A stretch of DNA of 64,000 bases from Citrobacter amalonaticus (GCF_018323885.1 NZ_AP024585.1:2914001-2978000), one strand, 5' to 3'. Counted from the stretch's first letter, positions 1 to 9,358 are shown. Numbers and translations: made by a program. The notes: a model not told the origin generated them from the letters alone.

Positions 1-2
1 AC

Positions 3-83
3 ACCAACGAAGAGCTGATGATAGCCCAGGATGTGATGCGGATTGCTCTCGCAGAATCAGAAAGTATCGCCGTGTCGGCCTGA
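3..83 (+). CDS. pduW: PduW propionate kinase, C-terminal end only (partial)
   Basis: This is the last 26 codons and TGA stop of a gene that begins before the window. The readable tail (TNEELMIAQDVMRIALAES) has the NEE-x-MIA-x-D pattern found at the C-terminus of acetate/propionate kinases. Together with pduX just downstream, this fits PduW, the kinase that makes ATP from propionyl phosphate in 1,2-propanediol breakdown. No catalytic residues are inside the window, so the assignment rests on the short tail and on gene order, as in the Salmonella pdu operon. Confidence 0.72.
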   Translation, partial: TNEELMIAQDVMRIALAESESIAVSA

Positions 84-174
84 GTTCGCGCCGCGCAAAT
101 TGCGGCAAATCATGGTAATAGCGCAATCGCCATGACACTATGCGCCGAGGATTGCAGATCAGAAAGGTGATAAC

Positions 175-1041
175 GTGGCTGTTGCGCAGTGCCCCGCGTC
201 GTGCGGTGAACTTATTCAGGGCTGGATAATGGGCAGCGAGAAACTGGTCTCCTGCCCGGTTGACTGGTACAGCACCGTCGAGGTCAGCACCGGTTCCCCT
301 CTGGCGGATGAGCGCCCTCTTTCGCGGGCGATGGTCAACCGACTTCTTGAACACTGGGACTACCCTGCCTACCTGAGTCAGGATATCCGTGTTTCGATCC
401 ATTCAACTATCCCGATTGCCAAAGGCATGGCCAGCAGTACGGCGGATATTGCCGCAACCGCTGTCGCCACCGCGCAGCATCTGGGCCATCAGCTGGATGA
501 GTCCACCCTCGCGCAACTATGCGTCTCGCTGGAACCGACGGACAGCACCGTTTTTCAGCAACTGACGCTGTTTGACCACAACGACGCATCAACGCAAATC
601 CCCTGCGATGCTCAACCGGCGCTGGATCTTCTCGTACTGGAGAGTCCGCAAACTTTACGCACCGCGGATTATCATCGCATTCCCCGGCAGGCAGGTTTAC
701 ATGCGGGCGCACCGGCGCTGAAGCGGGCATGGGAAAAAGTACAGGAAGCCTGTGCGGAGCAAAATCCTTATCGTATGGGAGAAGCGGCGACGCTGAGCGC
801 TATTGCCAGCCAGATGCTGTTGCCAAAACCGGATTTCGACGCGCTATTGTCGCTGGTTGAAGAGTGTGGTTTATACGGCGTGAACGTGGCGCACAGCGGC
901 AGCGTCGTCGGACTGATGCTCGACAGACAGCGACACGATGTTGATTACGTTAAGTGGTTACTGGCAAGGAACAGACTGACTGAGCACTGGCCGGAACAGC
1001 ATTTATTGCGAATGGTCAGCGGTGGCGTAAAACGACAGTGA
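175..1041 (+). CDS. pduX: PduX, L-threonine kinase for cobalamin (B12) side-chain synthesis
   Basis: PduX phosphorylates L-threonine to L-threonine-O-3-phosphate, the precursor of the aminopropanol linker of adenosylcobalamin, the cofactor of propanediol dehydratase. The 288-residue product is a GHMP-superfamily kinase. It has an N-terminal CPASCGELIQG segment, the glycine/serine-rich ATP loop PIAKGMASSTAD at about residues 80-91, and a C-terminal NVAHSGSVVGL motif. The start chosen is GTG at 175, which follows AGAAAGG at a good distance. The frame stays open upstream to a TGA at 133 but contains no ATG or GTG in that stretch, so an N-terminal extension would need a rarer start codon. It is the last gene of the pdu operon and converges on yeeX. 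Confidence 0.93.
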   Translation: MAVAQCPASCGELIQGWIMGSEKLVSCPVDWYSTVEVSTGSPLADERPLSRAMVNRLLEHWDYPAYLSQDIRVSIHSTIPIAKGMASSTADIAATAVATAQHLGHQLDESTLAQLCVSLEPTDSTVFQQLTLFDHNDASTQIPCDAQPALDLLVLESPQTLRTADYHRIPRQAGLHAGAPALKRAWEKVQEACAEQNPYRMGEAATLSAIASQMLLPKPDFDALLSLVEECGLYGVNVAHSGSVVGLMLDRQRHDVDYVKWLLARNRLTEHWPEQHLLRMVSGGVKRQ

Positions 1042-1065
1042 GGATCGCCTGACGGATCCTCACTG
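1036..1065. terminator. Convergent hairpin between pduX and yeeX
   Basis: A perfect 11-bp inverted repeat (CAGTGAGGATC, then an 8-base loop, then GATCCTCACTG) overlaps the pduX stop codon and sits 11 bases beyond the end of yeeX. There is no long T-run on either side (TCGTTTT on the minus strand is the best), so it may be a weak bidirectional terminator or an mRNA-end stabiliser. Confidence 0.6.
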
Positions 1066-1076
1066 CTGGCAAAACG

Positions 1077-1412
1077 TTACTCCGCTTTCGCGTCGCCGTT
1101 TTTCATTTCACCCATCGCCTTCAGCTTTTTGGAGATGTCGCGACGTTCTTTGGATATCTCTGCATTTTTGATGATGTAGTCATCAACGCGATCTTCATAG
1201 TCGCTTTTCATGCTGGCGATGATGCCCTGAATAGCTTCAACACTCATCCCCGGCTTGATGTAATCGCTCAGGTTGTCCAGCAGCAGAACACGTTTCTGGT
1301 TGTCACGGATCTTTTTCTCAACGTCCTGGATTTCACGCTGCAGTTTGTTTTTACGACGGAACAGACGGACAAATTCCAGCACGTCCTGGAAAGATGGCTT
1401 GGTAGTTTCCAT
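1077..1412 (-). CDS. yeeX: YeeX, DUF496 coiled-coil protein
   Basis: A 111-residue, highly charged protein nearly identical in recalled sequence to E. coli YeeX (109 aa). The family (DUF496/UPF0265) has no established biochemical role. The sequence shows long amphipathic helices rich in Lys, Glu and Arg (residues about 15-50 and 75-105), with no signal peptide or membrane segment, so it is likely a cytosolic coiled-coil dimer. Transcribed leftward, with yeeA 160 bases upstream in the same direction. Function unknown. Confidence 0.92.
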   Translation of the reverse strand: METTKPSFQDVLEFVRLFRRKNKLQREIQDVEKKIRDNQKRVLLLDNLSDYIKPGMSVEAIQGIIASMKSDYEDRVDDYIIKNAEISKERRDISKKLKAMGEMKNGDAKAE

Positions 1413-1572
1413 TTTTACACCCCTGATAATGTGAGAGTCGGATTCGTTTAAACGATAGGGCTAACATTACTTTTCGCAGCCGCAAATGACAATGGCTTCA
1501 TTCTGGTTTCCATCATACCCTTATTCCTTGCTGAATCGAAGCAGCCAGGGCAGCATTCCCCTTACCTGCTTT

Positions 1573-2631
1573 TTATTTGCGCAGTGCGCGACAGATAAGA
1601 TGCGACAGCAGCTCCAGTTGACGGGCGGTTTCCAGGCTTAGCCAGACATAGCCATGAATCGGCGTTTCAGCCACATGATGTTCATCGTGCTGACGGATCA
1701 GCGTGCGCAATTCGTTAACGATCTCGTTCAGTTTTTCGCTGTTGGCGAGAATCGGCTGCGGATTACCTTCGAACAAGGCATGGGCAATCGTCAACAGCGC
1801 CTGCTGGGTCATTTGCTGCGTTTCCCGCAGCGTATGGGCATTGAGCATGACGAAATGGCTTTCACGGGTCGCCCACAGGGCATTGATCTGCAATTCGAGC
1901 ATGCAAACCAAATTACGATTGACGGTCTGAATGGCTTCAAAAATAGATTTCTGGATGCGCGTCTCTTTGCTCGCCGGCGTAATAAGTCCGCGCATTTTTA
2001 CCACGTCACCTAATAGCTGTTGCAGATGTTTATCCAGACGGGGACGTTCTAACAGATTAGGCGACAGCGCGGCCTGATACACCCGGTTATAGGCCGTCAC
2101 GCAGTGCGCCAGTTGGATGCGCCAGTGAATGAAGGCGCGCTGCGGCCAGATTCCGGTGAACAGCATGGCGAGGAGCGCCCCCAGAATGACATCGCCGCCG
2201 CGCCAGAGTGCGGTCTCCATATCGCCAGCGGGCGCACCCACGACGACAGCAAGCGTGATGCCAATCAAGAGCGCCTGATACGGTTTTTTTCCTAACGCGA
2301 GCCATCCACACAGGAACATAGCTGCCGCACACCAGAGCAGCATCAGTGGCAATGAGAATAGCTCAAGACGCAGCGCCACCAGGCCCAGCACCGATCCGAG
2401 GATCGTACCACCAATCCGCTCCCAGGCACGGGGAACCACGTTTCCCCAGAACGAGATCGGCCCCATAATCACCACCAGCGTAATCAAGGGCCATGTCCCT
2501 TCCGGAATGTTAAATAAACGAACAAGCAAAAAAGTCAGGATGAAGGCCAGTGCAATGCGAATACCATGCACAATGCGGTAATGGCGATACAGGCGGATTT
2601 CAAATGGACTCAGTGACTTGTCGGCACGCAC
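1573..2631 (-). CDS. yeeA: YeeA, FUSC-family inner-membrane protein
   Basis: A 352-residue protein matching E. coli YeeA in length and order. The N-terminal half (about residues 20-165) has several hydrophobic helices with the EGTWPLITLVVIMGP and GGTILGSVLG segments typical of the FUSC family (fusaric acid resistance/aromatic acid exporter-like). The C-terminal half is soluble and helical. Family members are thought to form efflux-type membrane complexes, but no substrate is known for YeeA. It is followed by yeeX and preceded by sbmC, all leftward with separate spacers. Confidence 0.92.
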   Translation of the reverse strand: MRADKSLSPFEIRLYRHYRIVHGIRIALAFILTFLLVRLFNIPEGTWPLITLVVIMGPISFWGNVVPRAWERIGGTILGSVLGLVALRLELFSLPLMLLWCAAAMFLCGWLALGKKPYQALLIGITLAVVVGAPAGDMETALWRGGDVILGALLAMLFTGIWPQRAFIHWRIQLAHCVTAYNRVYQAALSPNLLERPRLDKHLQQLLGDVVKMRGLITPASKETRIQKSIFEAIQTVNRNLVCMLELQINALWATRESHFVMLNAHTLRETQQMTQQALLTIAHALFEGNPQPILANSEKLNEIVNELRTLIRQHDEHHVAETPIHGYVWLSLETARQLELLSHLICRALRK

Positions 2632-2756
2632 TCATGCACTCCGTCAGGAAAAAGCAAAAAATAATTGTACCTGTTTTTACGCGCAGAAGTTCACTGTGGC
2701 GGACAGGACATCTCGCTAAGCGTAGTCGCTCCGCGCCGGTCCGCCTGGTTTTAGGC

Positions 2757-3230
2757 TTACTTCGTGGCAGGTTGCACCGCGATATACATCTCGATATCCC
2801 AGTAACCGTCTTCGCAACCGTTATTCAGATAGACTTCAAAGCAGGGTTTGCATGCCATTTCATATGCCTTGTCCTGCATCAGGCTATTGAAGAACTGATA
2901 CCACGGCGTGGCAAAATCATTATTTTCGACGCGTGCAACTGCCGTCGCATATTGACCGCCGTCGATTTCGCTGAGCGTCACGCCTTCGCTGTTTTCCGGG
3001 ATGACAAAATCAGCAGGCACGGAAACGACCGTACTACAGCGCAGTTTTTCGGCGGGCACTTCATCCGGATTGTCGAAGTAAACGGCGATCCACTCCTGCG
3101 CCACAACCTGCTTGCCATCGACCCACATCATCAACTGGTCAAAGCCTTGTTTCACCGTTTGCTCCCACGGTCCCACCAGGTGGAAACCTGCAACGGTGCG
3201 CTTATCAGCGTTTCTGATCTCGTAATTCAT
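2757..3230 (-). CDS. sbmC: SbmC (GyrI), DNA gyrase inhibitor, SOS-induced
   Basis: A 157-residue GyrI-like protein, the same length as E. coli SbmC. It has the family's conserved [13 protein letters not shown] stretch near residues 14-26, the YFDNPDE segment in the middle, and a C-terminal [20 protein letters not shown] block. SbmC binds and inhibits DNA gyrase and protects cells from microcin B17 and quinolone damage. A consensus LexA operator lies 19 bases upstream of the start codon, so SOS control is visible directly in the sequence. Confidence 0.95.
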   Translation of the reverse strand: MNYEIRNADKRTVAGFHLVGPWEQTVKQGFDQLMMWVDGKQVVAQEWIAVYFDNPDEVPAEKLRCSTVVSVPADFVIPENSEGVTLSEIDGGQYATAVARVENNDFATPWYQFFNSLMQDKAYEMACKPCFEVYLNNGCEDGYWDIEMYIAVQPATK

Positions 3231-3248
3231 GTTGCCTCCATCGTTACA

Positions 3249-3264
3249 CTGTATTTATATACAG
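3249..3264 (-). promoter_or_regulatory. LexA box of sbmC
   Basis: CTGT-N8-ACAG with an all A/T 8-base core, an exact match to the LexA operator consensus. It lies 19 bases upstream of the sbmC start, where it would cover the promoter. sbmC is a known SOS gene in E. coli. Confidence 0.9.
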
Positions 3265-3351
3265 CATAACGAAGACTAAACCGCCGTCACAAGCACTTTG
3301 TGGTTATTATGTGAGCGGAACCGAACTCCTGCCAGTCTCTGTCAGTACGAT

Positions 3352-4524
3352 TCAGACTTTGTGATGGAAATAATCACTCAGACGGGAGAAGACGCCTCCC
3401 TTACCGACGACTTCCAGCGTGACCAGAGGCCAGTGAGCGACCAGTTTGTCGCGGTCGTAGAGTTCAATTTCCCCGACCCGTTGATTGGCGGCAAGCGGCG
3501 CTTCCAGTTCCTTCTTATCCAGGATGTACTTCGCTTTGATGTGCGGGATTTCCGCCTTTGGCAGTGCCATCCAGAAATCGTGTTCGGTACCTAACGCGAT
3601 TTTCTCTTTATCACCGTACCAGATACGCTCCGTTCCGACCTGCTTACCGCTGCGCAGGATTTGCACCGTGTCGAAATTTTGTTGTCCCCAGTGCAGCAGT
3701 TTACGTGCCTGCTCCTCACGCCCTTTTGGGCTATTCGCGCCCATCACCACGGCAATCAGTCGGCGCTGACCGTCCACCGCAGAAGCAATCAAATTGAACC
3801 CCGCGCCTGAGGTGTGCCCGGTTTTCAGGCCATCAACGTTCATGGTTTTATCCCACAGCAGTCCGTTACGGTTTTGCTGGGTAATACCGTTCCAGGTGAG
3901 GCTTTTCTCACTGTACATGTGATAAAACGCCGGCTCACCATGAATGATTGCCCGAGACAACACCGCCAGATCGTAAGCTGAACTGTGCTGACCAGGGGCA
4001 TCCAGTCCGTGCACCGTCTCAAAATGAGTGTCCCGCAAATTGAGCTTCTTGACGTAATTGTTCATCATCGCGACAAACTGCGGTTGTCCTCCGGCGATAT
4101 AGTCAGCCAGCGCCACGCAGGCGTCGTTACCGGAATCAACAATCAACCCACGGCTTAAATCGCGCACGGACACCCGGTCCCCTTCTTTGAGGAACATCAA
4201 TGAGGATCCGGCGAACACCGGGTTGTCCTTCGCCCACGCGTCGCGTCCCACGGTGACAATGTCGTCCGGGGTAATGCGCTGGCTGTCAATGGCGCGGTCA
4301 ACCACGTAACCGGTCATCAGCTTGGTCAGGCTGGCAGGATTGCGCTGCTGATGTTCATTACCCGCCGTGAGAATTTGCCCCGTGGTGTAATCCATAAGCA
4401 CCCATGAACCGGCTTCAATGCCAGGTGGCGGTGGCGCAAAGTCAGCCGTACCGGCAGCAAGTGCAGAAGAGAGATGCATCGCGAGTAAAGAAGCGGTAAT
4501 AAACAGACGGGGTTTCAACAGCAT
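3352..4524 (-). CDS. dacD: DacD, D-alanyl-D-alanine carboxypeptidase (PBP6b)
   Basis: DacD trims the terminal D-Ala from peptidoglycan pentapeptides in the periplasm. The 390-residue protein begins with a cleavable signal peptide (MLLKPRLFITASLLAMHLSSALA). It carries the three penicillin-binding motifs in order: SLTK with the nucleophile near residue 65, SGN near 128 and KTGHTSG near 230. A PBP5-type beta domain and an amphipathic C-terminal anchor (ending FSRLSDYFHHKV) follow. It is divergent from sbcB, with about 240 bases between the start codons. Confidence 0.96.
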   Translation of the reverse strand: MLLKPRLFITASLLAMHLSSALAAGTADFAPPPPGIEAGSWVLMDYTTGQILTAGNEHQQRNPASLTKLMTGYVVDRAIDSQRITPDDIVTVGRDAWAKDNPVFAGSSLMFLKEGDRVSVRDLSRGLIVDSGNDACVALADYIAGGQPQFVAMMNNYVKKLNLRDTHFETVHGLDAPGQHSSAYDLAVLSRAIIHGEPAFYHMYSEKSLTWNGITQQNRNGLLWDKTMNVDGLKTGHTSGAGFNLIASAVDGQRRLIAVVMGANSPKGREEQARKLLHWGQQNFDTVQILRSGKQVGTERIWYGDKEKIALGTEHDFWMALPKAEIPHIKAKYILDKKELEAPLAANQRVGEIELYDRDKLVAHWPLVTLEVVGKGGVFSRLSDYFHHKV

Positions 4525-4764
4525 GTCCTCAGACGTTTCAAAAGAGCCGTCCTTTTTACGGAAATTCTGATAAACGAACAGGGAATAATTGCAAGAAAAT
4601 GTGACTTATCGCACATTATTCCCTGTTTGATTGATCCGTTGCACCTTATCTCCAGCCGCTTTCTGTCTTTCTTCTCTGTGAGTCAGGCTGATTACCACGC
4701 CGAATTTTGGTACTCTGTGCAGTCCAGGCAGCGCGCAACCAGAAGTCACGGAACCCACTTATTT

Positions 4765-6189
4765 ATGAATGACGGCAAGCAACAACCCACCTTTCTCTTC
4801 CACGATTACGAAACCTTTGGCATTCATCCGGCGCTCGACAGACCTGCGCAATTTGCCGCTCTGCGTACCGATAGCGAATTCAACATCATCGGTGAACCTG
4901 AGGTTTTTTACTGCAAACCGGCGGATGACTATTTGCCCCAGCCTGGCGCGGTGATGGTCACCGGAATCACCCCGCAGGAAGCACGAGAGAAAGGTGATAA
5001 TGAAGCTGCGTTTGCCGCGCGGATCCACGCCCTGTTTACGGTGCCGAAAACCTGCATTATTGGCTACAACAACGTGCGCTTCGACGACGAGGTTACGCGC
5101 AACGTGCTGTACCGTAACTTCTACGATCCCTACGCCTGGAGCTGGCAGCATGATAATTCGCGCTGGGATCTGCTGGACGTGATGCGCGCTTGCTACGCCC
5201 TGCGCCCGGAAGGCATCAACTGGCCGGAAAATGACGACGGCCTCCCCAGCTTTCGCCTGGAGCATCTGACGAAAGCAAACGGTATTGAGCACAGCAACGC
5301 GCACGATGCGATGGCGGATGTCTATGCCACCATTGCGATGGCGCAACTGGTGAAGTCACGGCAGCCACGTCTGTTTGAGTATCTCTATACGCACCGCAAT
5401 AAGCACAAGCTGGCCGCGCTGATTGACGTGCCGCAAATGAAACCGCTGGTGCATGTTTCCGGCATGTTTGGCGCATGGCGCGGCAACACCAGTTGGGTTG
5501 CACCGCTGGCCTGGCATCCGGATAACCGTAATGCGGTGATCATGGTCGACCTGGCCGGTGATATTTCGCCGTTGCTGGAACTGGACAGCGACACCCTGCG
5601 CGAACGTCTGTACACCGCCAAAGCCGATCTGGGCGATACCGCCGCCGTGCCGCTGAAGCTGGTGCACATCAACAAATGCCCGGTGCTGGCGCAGGCGAAC
5701 ACGCTGCGCCCGGAAGATGCCGACCGTCTGGGGATTAATCGCCAGCACTGTCTCGATAATCTGAAAGTCCTGCGTGAAAATCCGCAGGTGCGTGACAAAG
5801 TGGTCGCCATCTTTGCCGAAGCCGAGCCGTTCACGCCGTCTGACAACGTCGATGCCCAGCTTTATAATGGTTTCTTTAGCGATGCTGACCGTGCGGCAAT
5901 GAAAATTGTGCTGGAAACCGACCCGCAAAACCTGCCGGCACTGGACATCACCTTTGTCGATCCACGTATTGAGAAACTGCTGTTCAACTATCGGGCGCGT
6001 AATTTCCCCGGCACGCTGGATGAAGCGGAGCAACAGCGCTGGCTGGAGCACCGTCGTCAGGTCTTTACGCCGGAATATTTGCAGCGCTACGCCGACGAGT
6101 TGCAGATGTTGTATCAGGAATATGCGGATGATAAAGAGAAGCAGGTACTGCTGAAGGCGCTGTGGCAGTACGCTGAAGAGATCGTCTGA
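4765..6189 (+). CDS. sbcB: SbcB, exodeoxyribonuclease I
   Basis: SbcB degrades single-stranded DNA 3' to 5' and acts in recombination, mismatch repair and clean-up of ends. The 474-residue product has the DEDDh nuclease fold: FHDYETFG near residues 12-19 supplies the first Asp/Glu pair, and SNAHDAMADVYAT near 180 supplies the His and last Asp. The SH3-like and helical C-terminal domains follow. The open frame extends upstream to 4627 (TTG), but similarity to E. coli SbcB (MNDGKQQ start) places translation at ATG 4765. Confidence 0.95.
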   Translation: MNDGKQQPTFLFHDYETFGIHPALDRPAQFAALRTDSEFNIIGEPEVFYCKPADDYLPQPGAVMVTGITPQEAREKGDNEAAFAARIHALFTVPKTCIIGYNNVRFDDEVTRNVLYRNFYDPYAWSWQHDNSRWDLLDVMRACYALRPEGINWPENDDGLPSFRLEHLTKANGIEHSNAHDAMADVYATIAMAQLVKSRQPRLFEYLYTHRNKHKLAALIDVPQMKPLVHVSGMFGAWRGNTSWVAPLAWHPDNRNAVIMVDLAGDISPLLELDSDTLRERLYTAKADLGDTAAVPLKLVHINKCPVLAQANTLRPEDADRLGINRQHCLDNLKVLRENPQVRDKVVAIFAEAEPFTPSDNVDAQLYNGFFSDADRAAMKIVLETDPQNLPALDITFVDPRIEKLLFNYRARNFPGTLDEAEQQRWLEHRRQVFTPEYLQRYADELQMLYQEYADDKEKQVLLKALWQYAEEIV

Positions 6190-6194
6190 GAATC

Positions 6195-6218
6195 GCCCTC
6201 CGCGCCACGGCGGAGGGC
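6195..6218. terminator. Convergent terminator between sbcB and yeeD
   Basis: A GC-rich 9-bp perfect stem (GCCCTCCGC / GCGGAGGGC) lies in the 35-base gap between two converging genes. No strong T-run flanks it, so termination may be partial in both directions. Confidence 0.65.
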
Positions 6219-6224
6219 CTGTTA

Positions 6225-6452
6225 TCACGCTTTCTGGACGGTGATGCTCCAGGCGGCATCGCCAACCTGCTGATAATCTGTAATCGCATGCCCTTCTTCA
6301 GCAGCCCACTGTGGGATCGCTTCTGTCGCCTGTGTGCAGTCAAACTCAATTACCAGTTCGTCACCGCTCGCCATTTCAGCCAGCGCGGCTTTTGCTTCAA
6401 TCAGTGGGAACGGGCAAACCTGTGTGACCACGTCCAGTTTTTTAATCGCCAT
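6225..6452 (-). CDS. tsuB: TsuB (YeeD), TusA-like sulfur carrier for thiosulfate uptake
   Basis: A 75-residue TusA/SirA-family protein. The family CPxP motif is present (TQVCPFPLIEA) with the reactive cysteine at residue 13. TsuB works with the membrane channel TsuA to take up and use thiosulfate as a sulfur source. ATG at 6452 is preferred to the in-frame ATG just upstream at 6455, because AAGGA lies 6 bases from 6452 but only 3 from 6455. It lies 15 bases downstream of tsuA, so the two are co-transcribed. Confidence 0.93.
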   Translation of the reverse strand: MAIKKLDVVTQVCPFPLIEAKAALAEMASGDELVIEFDCTQATEAIPQWAAEEGHAITDYQQVGDAAWSITVQKA

Positions 6453-6467
6453 CATTAATCCTTACGC

Positions 6468-7526
6468 TTAATTTGCCGCAGCGGTTGCCAGACGGGCTTT
6501 ACGCTGCGGTCGAACAAACACAATCCATGACGCGGTCCAGACGCCAAGGATCATAAATACCAGGCCAATCCAGCCCTGCCAGGTCATCATCGCCGTCATC
6601 ACCAGACCGTTACCGATAGAGCAACCACCGGCAATACTGGCGCCAAATCCCATCAGGATCCCGCCGAAGCCGCTGCGCAGCGTGGTTGCCGCATCGGCAG
6701 CCCGCACGCGGAATTCACGACTGGCTTTCGCCGCGATGAACGAACCAAGGAAAATCCCCAGCACCAGGAAAACGCCCCAGTTAAGGAATTTGCTGTCTCC
6801 CGCCACCAGGAACTGCAGAATGTTAGCCGTCGGCGAGGTGATCCCGAGTCCAAACATACGCCCGGTAGCTTCGCTCAGCGGCCAGGCCAGCAGCGCGATA
6901 AGACCAATCAGTACCGCCGTCACGAACGGATGCCAGCGTTTTTCAAACAAAATATGTGCAAGCCCGGTACGACGCGGCGGCAAAGAGGCGACTTTCAGCT
7001 TTGGCTTTTTCAGCTCTTTACTGACTACCCAGAGCGTCACCACCAGCAGAACGGCGATCAGCGGCCAGACGGAGAGGTTCAGCGTATCAGCAATGGAGTT
7101 GTGCTCCGTGCTGTACGTTTTTAACGTCTGGTTTAAACCGCTGGCATGGGATGAACGCATTACCGCGCTCATCACCATGTAGGTCGCCAGTGCTATCCAG
7201 CTGCCGATCAGCCCCTCACCCGCACGATACCAGGTTCCGGTGGCACATCCGCCCGCATAGACAATTCCAATCCCGAAGATATAACCGCCAACAATGGTAC
7301 CGAGCCACGGGAACGCGCCCGCATCGTAACGAATCACTCCCGCCTGAATCAGCGCAAAGGCACCGACGCTCTGCAAGGAAATCGCAATCAGCAGCGCATA
7401 AAACATACGGTTGTTTTTAGCGATATACATGTCGCGGAAACCGCCGGTCAGGCAGAATCGACCACGTTGCATTACAAAGCCCAACAGCGCGCCGCAGATA
7501 ACTCCGCTTAAAATCATTGAAAACAT
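6468..7526 (-). CDS. tsuA: TsuA (YeeE), thiosulfate importer
   Basis: A 352-residue polytopic inner-membrane protein of the YeeE/YedE family that conducts thiosulfate. Three conserved cysteine motifs expected for the thiosulfate path are visible: GRFCLTGGFRD near residue 22, AGGCATGTWYRAGEG near 91 and AGGCSIGNG near 293. The frame is open back to 7589, but the recognised family start MFSMILSG is at 7526; its ribosome-binding site is weak. It is followed by tsuB. In E. coli this pair belongs to sulfur assimilation; no CysB site could be judged by eye. Confidence 0.94.
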   Translation of the reverse strand: MFSMILSGVICGALLGFVMQRGRFCLTGGFRDMYIAKNNRMFYALLIAISLQSVGAFALIQAGVIRYDAGAFPWLGTIVGGYIFGIGIVYAGGCATGTWYRAGEGLIGSWIALATYMVMSAVMRSSHASGLNQTLKTYSTEHNSIADTLNLSVWPLIAVLLVVTLWVVSKELKKPKLKVASLPPRRTGLAHILFEKRWHPFVTAVLIGLIALLAWPLSEATGRMFGLGITSPTANILQFLVAGDSKFLNWGVFLVLGIFLGSFIAAKASREFRVRAADAATTLRSGFGGILMGFGASIAGGCSIGNGLVMTAMMTWQGWIGLVFMILGVWTASWIVFVRPQRKARLATAAAN

Positions 7527-7653
7527 AAATTCATTAGCCTGAAGAATATCAATCAGGAAATTATTCCTGAGCATGCGGCCGGGAACCAATAACGAAATTC
7601 TCTAATTTAGAACGAATGGTTATGAATAATGACGGGAAATAAACCAGCGACAT

Positions 7654-7683
7654 AAAAAAAGCCGGAGTGGTTAACTCCGGCTT
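7654..7683 (-). terminator. Rho-independent terminator after plaP
   Basis: On the minus strand, the stem AGCCGGAGTT-AACC-ACTCCGGCT is followed by seven T residues. It lies 46-75 bases after the plaP stop codon, with tsuA beginning 128 bases further on. Confidence 0.88.
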
Positions 7684-7685
7684 CC

Positions 7686-7720
7686 TGCCCGGTGTCGCTT
7701 CGCTTACCGGGTCTACAAAC
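7686..7720. repeat. REP (repetitive extragenic palindromic) element
   Basis: The segment TGCCCGGTGTCGCTTCGCTT followed by ACCGGGTCTACAAAC matches the enteric REP pattern (GCC-x-GATGGCG ... CGCTTATC-x-GGCCTACAAA). It sits between the plaP stop and its terminator. REP units commonly stabilise upstream mRNA and bind gyrase or IHF. Confidence 0.75.
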
Positions 7721-7728
7721 CTTATGAA

Positions 7729-9090
7729 TTACTGGGCGATATCTTCGTACTGCGGAACCGGGTTGCGGAAACTTTTGGTCACGCAGGCCAGATACACCAG
7801 ACCAATACCGGCCCAGATCAGCCCCAGAACCATAGAGCTCTCTTCCAGGTTGATCCACAGCGCCCCAACAGTCAGCGCGCCACATACCGGCAGCACCAGA
7901 TAATTGAAGTGGTCTTTCAGCGTCTTGTTGCGTTTTTCGCGGATCCAGAACTGTGAAATCACAGACAGGTTCACGAAGGTAAACGCCACCAGCGCACCGA
8001 AGTTGATCAGCGCCGTCGCCGTCACCAGGTCAAATTTAATCGCCATCAGCGCAATTGCCCCCACCAGCAGCACGTTCCATGCCGGGGTACGCCACTTCGG
8101 ATGAATGTAACCAAAGAAGCGCGTCGGGAATACGCCGTCACGGCCCATCACGTACATCAGACGAGAGACGCCTGCGTGTGCCGCCATACCGGACGCCAGA
8201 ACGGTCACGCTGGAGAAAATCAGCACGCCCCACTGGAAGGTTTTACCCGCCACATACAGCATGATTTCAGGCTGAGAGGCATCCGGATCCTTAAAGCGAG
8301 AGATATCCGGGAAGTACAGTTGCAGGAAGTAAGAGGCACCGATGAATACCAGGCCGCCAATCAGCGCCGTCAGGAAGATAGCCTTCGGGATCACGCGCTC
8401 TGCATCTTTGGTCTCTTCAGACAGCGAAGAGATACCGTCAAAGCCCAGGAACGAAAAGCACAGAATCGTTGCTCCAGTAATCATTGGCACGACGTGCGCG
8501 CCTTCCGACCAGAACGGACGCGTGCTGGTCAGCGTACCAGCGCCTTCACCGTTCGAAACGCCGTAGATGATCAGGCCAACAATCACCGCCACAATGCCCA
8601 TCTGCAGGATCACAATCAGGGTATTGAAGTTTGCCACGGTCTTGATGCTGCGCAGGTTGGAGATGGTCATAAAGGCCACCAGCGCGACAACAAAGATCCA
8701 CGACGGTACGGATGGCACCAGCGCTTCAAAGTAAATTTTTGCCAACAGGATGTTGATCATCGGCATGAACAGGTAGTCCAGCAGAGATGACCAACCAACC
8801 ATAAAGCCAACGGTCGGACTAATGGATTTCTGGGCATAGGTATACGCCGAGCCAGCGGACGGGAAACGGCGAACCAGTTTACCGTAGCTCAACGCAGTAA
8901 AGAGAATAGCGACCAGCGCAAAGGCATACGCCGTTGCAACGTGACCGTCAGTGAGGCCTGAAACGATACCAAACGTATCGAACAGCGTCATTGGCTGCAT
9001 ATAGGCAAGGCCCATCATGACAACCGGAATCAGCGTAAGCGTTTTACGCAATTCCACGCGAGAGGTTTTTGGAGTAGCGTTATGCGACAT
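7729..9090 (-). CDS. plaP: PlaP (YeeF), low-affinity putrescine importer
   Basis: A 453-residue APC-superfamily amino acid/polyamine transporter with about 12 hydrophobic helices. Family hallmarks include [16 protein letters not shown] in the first helix, [10 protein letters not shown] near residue 100, and a cytosolic loop [17 protein letters not shown] after helix 6. In E. coli PlaP imports putrescine by proton motive force and is linked to type 1 pili-driven surface motility. ATG at 9090 has AAGGGG 7 bases upstream and is preferred to the ATG at 9096. Confidence 0.94.
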   Translation of the reverse strand: MSHNATPKTSRVELRKTLTLIPVVMMGLAYMQPMTLFDTFGIVSGLTDGHVATAYAFALVAILFTALSYGKLVRRFPSAGSAYTYAQKSISPTVGFMVGWSSLLDYLFMPMINILLAKIYFEALVPSVPSWIFVVALVAFMTISNLRSIKTVANFNTLIVILQMGIVAVIVGLIIYGVSNGEGAGTLTSTRPFWSEGAHVVPMITGATILCFSFLGFDGISSLSEETKDAERVIPKAIFLTALIGGLVFIGASYFLQLYFPDISRFKDPDASQPEIMLYVAGKTFQWGVLIFSSVTVLASGMAAHAGVSRLMYVMGRDGVFPTRFFGYIHPKWRTPAWNVLLVGAIALMAIKFDLVTATALINFGALVAFTFVNLSVISQFWIREKRNKTLKDHFNYLVLPVCGALTVGALWINLEESSMVLGLIWAGIGLVYLACVTKSFRNPVPQYEDIAQ

Positions 9091-9237
9091 GGTCATTCCC
9101 CTTTACGGCGAATGCCGTCGCGTAAGCAAAAAATTGCCCCATCTTCTGGATTCCTCAGCGACAACAACTGTCGGTTTTTAGTAAATATCTATCCGGTACG
9201 AAGCCCGGCCTCTTTGTATGAATGATTGGTTTGATGC

Positions 9238-9273
9238 AAAAAAATAACCGACGCGTATTAAAACGTCGGTTAA
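9238..9273 (-). terminator. Rho-independent terminator after yeeY
   Basis: On the minus strand an 8-bp stem (AACCGACG / CGTCGGTT) with a 12-base loop is followed by a short A/T stretch and a run of seven T residues. It lies 85-120 bases past the yeeY stop, and upstream of plaP, so it separates the two leftward genes. The plaP promoter must lie between about 9091 and 9237. Confidence 0.78.
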
Positions 9274-9358
9274 TGTCATTTTTTGCAAGCGGCGCATTGT
9301 GCACTAAAATGAGGCGAAAAGACAAGAGAATGAGTAGCTTGTCGCGAACTATTTTTTC

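Noticed and set aside
2550..3269. A 239-codon plus-strand open frame over sbmC and the yeeA-sbmC spacer
   Set aside because: It runs antisense through sbmC and its LexA-controlled promoter; no motif supports it.
4627..4764. Possible 46-residue N-terminal extension of SbcB starting at TTG 4627
   Set aside because: Not conserved in E. coli SbcB, weak start codon, and it lies in the divergent dacD-sbcB promoter region.
5356..6228. A 290-codon minus-strand open frame antisense to sbcB
   Set aside because: Composition typical of a complement frame; no recognisable domain.
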